38,475 bases of DNA from Phycisphaerae bacterium (GTDB lineage Bacteria > Planctomycetota > Phycisphaerae > SM23-33): assembly GCA_016782885.1 (NCBI GenBank), contig JADHXQ010000039.1, positions 1-38,475 of the forward strand. Direction: 5' to 3'. A program made the position numbers and the translations under genes. A model generated the notes under the pieces. It saw only the letters and a program-made list of their open reading frames with translations, was not told where the DNA came from and ran no database searches. Shown in pieces: positions 36,601 to 38,475 of the stretch (positions are counted from its first letter, which is position 1; every line of letters starts with the position of its first letter).

Positions 36601-37224
36601 GTGCGCCTCGAAATGGACGGCCGGGCGGCTTCGATTTACCTTGACGGGAAACAGGTTGCCAAGAAGGGCTTTGCCTTCAGTCCCCGCTCGGTCTTCATCG
36701 GAGACCGCCCCGAAGGCAACTTCATCGCCTGCGGCAGGAACAAGGACGAGTTCTTTGCGGGCAAAATGGATCACTTCCGCATTTATCGCAAGGTTCACAA
36801 GGATTTCGATGCCATCGGTCCGCCGCCGTCCGCGCTGGTGATGATGTCCGAGTGGTCCGAGAAGACCCAGCAGCGCCACGACGAGTGGCAAGAGCGAAGG
36901 AAGGCGAAGGACGCCGAACTAAGAACCGGCAAGTACGGGCAGATGCAGAAGGAGATAGCACAGCTTCGGCGGGAGAAGGCCCCCGGCGCTCGCATCGAGG
37001 CGTTGCGGAAACAGGCAGAGACCCTTCGCGAAAATGCCCTGAAGAGCGCGGGGCTTTCCGGAAGAAATCCTTATCTCGGCACGAATGCCGCCAAACTATA
37101 CGAATTCCAGAAGAGCCTGAAATACCACACGACCGCGGACTGGGACCACAGGACTAAAAGCCAGAAGGAAGGCAAAATCCCAGACAAGACCAGGAAATGG
37201 CTCAAGAGGGTCAGGGGATACTAA
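33628..37224 (+). CDS. Giant secreted HExxH / beta-helix / LamG-like protein, paralogue of 20550-24692
   Basis: The 1198-residue protein has a signal peptide (about 1-21) and the same order of parts as the gene at 24692. It opens with DYYKNLRHPAKLVPGVGL and a WWPRKGQDFVDIP block. HEFFH is at 317-321, with Glu347 in PGEL 25 residues later, so the spacing to the possible third zinc ligand is six residues longer than in the paralogue. A DNPNWGYGI block and KKGLWKNG follow. The beta-helix turns lie at about 697-800 (VSASAYVGPDAMVLDG) and the LamG-like domain at about 876-1057 (NNNGILHG, FNGRNQYAEAP, DHFRIYR). Its coiled coil is much shorter (about 1076-1144). The C-terminus again ends KWLKRVRGY. 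AGGAG precedes the ATG by seven bases. Confidence 0.89.
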   Translation: MTKRNCVICLTLFILAAGAMAEEHDYYKNLRHPAKLVPGVGLDKIAQEGGAGYKRRTVQWWPRKGQDFVDIPEGAPLRTWTRNKGQKDTEALAGAARNWTASDPETFKAHLIAFRGFGTSSADTPRIPAAVLRLENGRQRAVIDFAPVSRMISRKDRDFIHKVWEEVYPKLYAKISKEERPVGTDLPLKHWKALPVRFNAMEPWKDANAKYPLWGEKNGRIIFETRNFHLTAATKGGGRPPAWVRPNDIEGQNRFRRDIFEYIENFWTYVEAAGHSMPFWHRPGPNKKYTIIVTPGGSGVGDYHCGIGNANTAALAHEFFHSQPLGGWRSFHYIMGNAGQHTGHPGELQMFTGNFRYPWRYINRMGYQSPMMFFVLGDNPNWGYGIQVVIGGLAAAVEPTPYHTIAMAGQKKGLWKNGVRGFGDFLGEYAARMATIDLIEQFMIRCKYGMPETSYLYPVYGHENRYRISNAEAPRWTGYNIIRLDVDEGAKEIGVDFQGIHDPLLHSDWRACIVAADGEGWARYSPLWNKGKMTFALKPTDKRLWLTVSASPSAFPVQEPHDPGAGWMNTYLSGIHAPRYPWEVALTGCKPGTPHRKHGDIIDFEELYPKIDCGNTYLNWPVKHEVPIPLTEKDGELSQKKLAAMAPRIEASSKALQENIKARKSGGYYANKKGMALEALRRRVKFLQRNAKGHRHENGGGFVSENAKVSASAYVGPDAMVLDGARVKDNACIKEFAVVFGPKTVVSGNAKISGRAWVTGDLEVSGDARILEAATVTTSWHETWGRGKLHEGQARITGTAVVKGELFLLLCFATDQTLTGGLVMDYVADVRNTSSGVFEHGRFYRAHDRYDRAPGFGGGTDAGAPYANWQFNHAKTVLLEDSYVNNNGILHGRPGFVDENEGLRKSIVFNGRNQYAEAPPSVADFGQLTIDIMVNRSGGKGGRLFDFGTSDEECFYLSLDGGGKPTLTARHKGKTCTVVAGQGIPVNKWARVRLEMDGRAASIYLDGKQVAKKGFAFSPRSVFIGDRPEGNFIACGRNKDEFFAGKMDHFRIYRKVHKDFDAIGPPPSALVMMSEWSEKTQQRHDEWQERRKAKDAELRTGKYGQMQKEIAQLRREKAPGARIEALRKQAETLRENALKSAGLSGRNPYLGTNAAKLYEFQKSLKYHTTADWDHRTKSQKEGKIPDKTRKWLKRVRGY

Positions 37225-37273
37225 CCCGGATAAGATTTCCAGACAATGGTCCATAACAAAAGGACGTAGCACC

Positions 37274-38475
37274 ATGCCAATGAACCGCACCGTCTTTCTG
37301 GCAACCGTTTTCATCTGCATTGCGATGCTGTGCGGCGGCGCCGCTCTCGGAGCGGATAAGCCCAAGGTCGACACCAAAACCAACACCCCTCCGGCGCCGC
37401 CCAAGGAGTTCGCCGTCGTACTGTCGCCCGGATACGGTACGATCGACCATTTCTCCTCCGACCCGAAGATCTTCGAGAACCTCCTGGTAAACATGAAGAA
37501 GACCGGTTTCAACACGATCCACTGCGTGTACCGCCCCTGGCGAATCGCGCTCTGCCGCAAACACGGTGTGAAGATGATGGTGGACATCCTGGCGTGGAAG
37601 GATGACGTTAAACTGGACATCCGCCGCCCCATGCAGCGCCCGGACGTCGAGGCCATGTGCCGCAAGCTCCGGGGCGAGGAAGGCGTGTGGGGATACAACC
37701 TCTGGAACGAGAAACTGCCCTTCTTCGGATATCCCGATAAGAAGAGCATTGACGAGTACATCGCGATGATCAAGGCCTGGGACCCGACGCACCCGATCTG
37801 GATGGGAACGTATCGGGTCTCCTACGCCAACGCGCCCAAAGAGAAGCCCGGTATCCACGCCTACTACGACTATCACTGGCAGCGGGGGTTCATGTGGCAC
37901 TTCGCGGATCTGCAGTGGTACATGGGGCACTGCCGGAACATGGACGGGCATATCGGGCGGTGGGTTCTGGGCAGCAACTACAACTTGAACAGCTACACGC
38001 TGAACACCTCCATCCCGTTCGGCCTGAAGGTGTGCATCTGGTTCATCGGCGGTCCGTTCGACAAGGAAGGCAACATCGACCCGAAGCACCGCTTTTATCA
38101 CCTGGTGCGGATCGGGCAGGAGCGCAAGGCGCTCTACACGGACCTCATGAAGATCGGGAGGCCAGTGGCGGTGTACTCCACGCCGACAACTAAAAGCGAG
38201 TCCAACAAGGACAAGAAGACCGACGTACCGTGGCGCCTTCCGCCCTTCCCGAAAACCCACTGGCTCCAGGTCCGCAAAGGCGAGGCGCTCCTGGGTTTCT
38301 TCAAGTACCCAAACGGCGACGATGCGGTATACGTCGCCAACCACAACGCTTACGCTCCGCAGGAAATGGCGCTCGTATTGACCGAAAAGGCCGACGCCAA
38401 AGCCGTAGTCGAACTTCTCGACCGCAAGAGCGGAAAGTGGCGAAAACTTGAGGCAAAGGACCAGGCGGTGTCATT
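37274..38475 (+). CDS. Secreted glycosidase-like TIM-barrel protein (3' end outside window)
   Basis: The gene begins 49 bases after the giant HExxH gene, with AAAAGGAC nine bases before the ATG at 37274, and stays open to the window edge (400 codons). Residues 1-27 are a signal peptide followed by a Lys/Pro linker. From about residue 43 the sequence reads like a beta/alpha barrel of glycosidase clan A: KTGFNTIHCVYRPWRIALCRKHGVKMMVDI, then GYNLWNEKLP with Glu146 where the acid/base Asn-Glu pair of such enzymes sits, then PTHPIWMGTY and a later KVCIWFIGGPFD strand. About residues 330-400 look like the start of a C-terminal beta domain. The second catalytic acid is not identified. Sugar specificity is unknown, and cotranscription with the upstream gene is likely. 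Confidence 0.82.
   Translation, partial: MPMNRTVFLATVFICIAMLCGGAALGADKPKVDTKTNTPPAPPKEFAVVLSPGYGTIDHFSSDPKIFENLLVNMKKTGFNTIHCVYRPWRIALCRKHGVKMMVDILAWKDDVKLDIRRPMQRPDVEAMCRKLRGEEGVWGYNLWNEKLPFFGYPDKKSIDEYIAMIKAWDPTHPIWMGTYRVSYANAPKEKPGIHAYYDYHWQRGFMWHFADLQWYMGHCRNMDGHIGRWVLGSNYNLNSYTLNTSIPFGLKVCIWFIGGPFDKEGNIDPKHRFYHLVRIGQERKALYTDLMKIGRPVAVYSTPTTKSESNKDKKTDVPWRLPPFPKTHWLQVRKGEALLGFFKYPNGDDAVYVANHNAYAPQEMALVLTEKADAKAVVELLDRKSGKWRKLEAKDQAVS

Noticed and set aside
33985..36891. 968-codon open frame on the minus strand opposite the giant HExxH gene
   Set aside because: Its codons are exact complements of the sense codons, so it stays open simply because the sense gene avoids TTA, CTA and TCA. It has no signal peptide, recognisable motif or ribosome site, while the sense gene has clear domains.

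Overview
The window looks like chromosomal DNA of a planctomycete or close PVC-group relative, probably from a metagenome assembly. The reasons are the gene content: sialate O-acetylesterase family proteins, YdjY-domain and PDZ/HEAT (DUF6288-like) secreted proteins, SUMF1 domains, several large HzsA-related dihaem beta-propeller proteins, and GC-rich coding with almost no TTA, CTA or TCA codons. No rRNA, tRNA, CRISPR array or transposase was seen. Nearly every structural protein has an N-terminal signal peptide, so this is a locus for extracytoplasmic proteins.

Layout. (1) Positions 17037 down to 1 hold an eight-gene minus-strand run with short gaps (one 1-base overlap, largest gap about 100 bases): tandem sialate O-acetylesterase, HzsA-related/SUMF1 fusion, SMP-30-like propeller, UROD-family protein, single sialate O-acetylesterase, YdjY protein, PDZ/HEAT protein, and a second tandem sialate O-acetylesterase cut by the window edge. 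(2) 17038-17750 is the control region. It holds a good sigma-54 type -24/-12 element in front of the run, two dyads upstream of it, and what looks like the decayed 5' end of a divergent XylR-type regulator. (3) 17751-20438 encodes a membrane histidine kinase and an NtrC-type sigma-54 activator, the natural candidate to drive the run. (4) 20550-24692 is a giant secreted protein with HExxH, left-handed beta-helix, LamG-like and coiled-coil parts. It is divergent from a PQQ-type beta-propeller gene (25042-26367). (5) 26355-26985 is a small element: a four-helix-bundle (S23-type) gene bounded by inward-facing heptamer arrays that both end in the same 14-base inverted repeat. (6) 33466-26991 encodes two more HzsA-related dihaem proteins. 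(7) 33628 onward is a paralogue of the giant HExxH protein followed by a truncated secreted glycosidase-like gene.

How it may work together (inference): deacetylation of O-acetylated glycans by the SASA proteins, a glycosidase-like protein, carbohydrate-binding-like jelly rolls and a secreted metallopeptidase-like pair suggest attack on a glycoprotein or acetylated polysaccharide. The dihaem propeller proteins add a redox or electron-transfer part whose substrate is unknown. The HzsA resemblance is to a fold family and is not evidence for anammox. The most unusual items are the heptamer-bounded S23 element, the HzsA/SUMF1 fusion without active-site cysteines, the paired giant HExxH proteins, and the linkage of a sigma-54 promoter with a two-component system.
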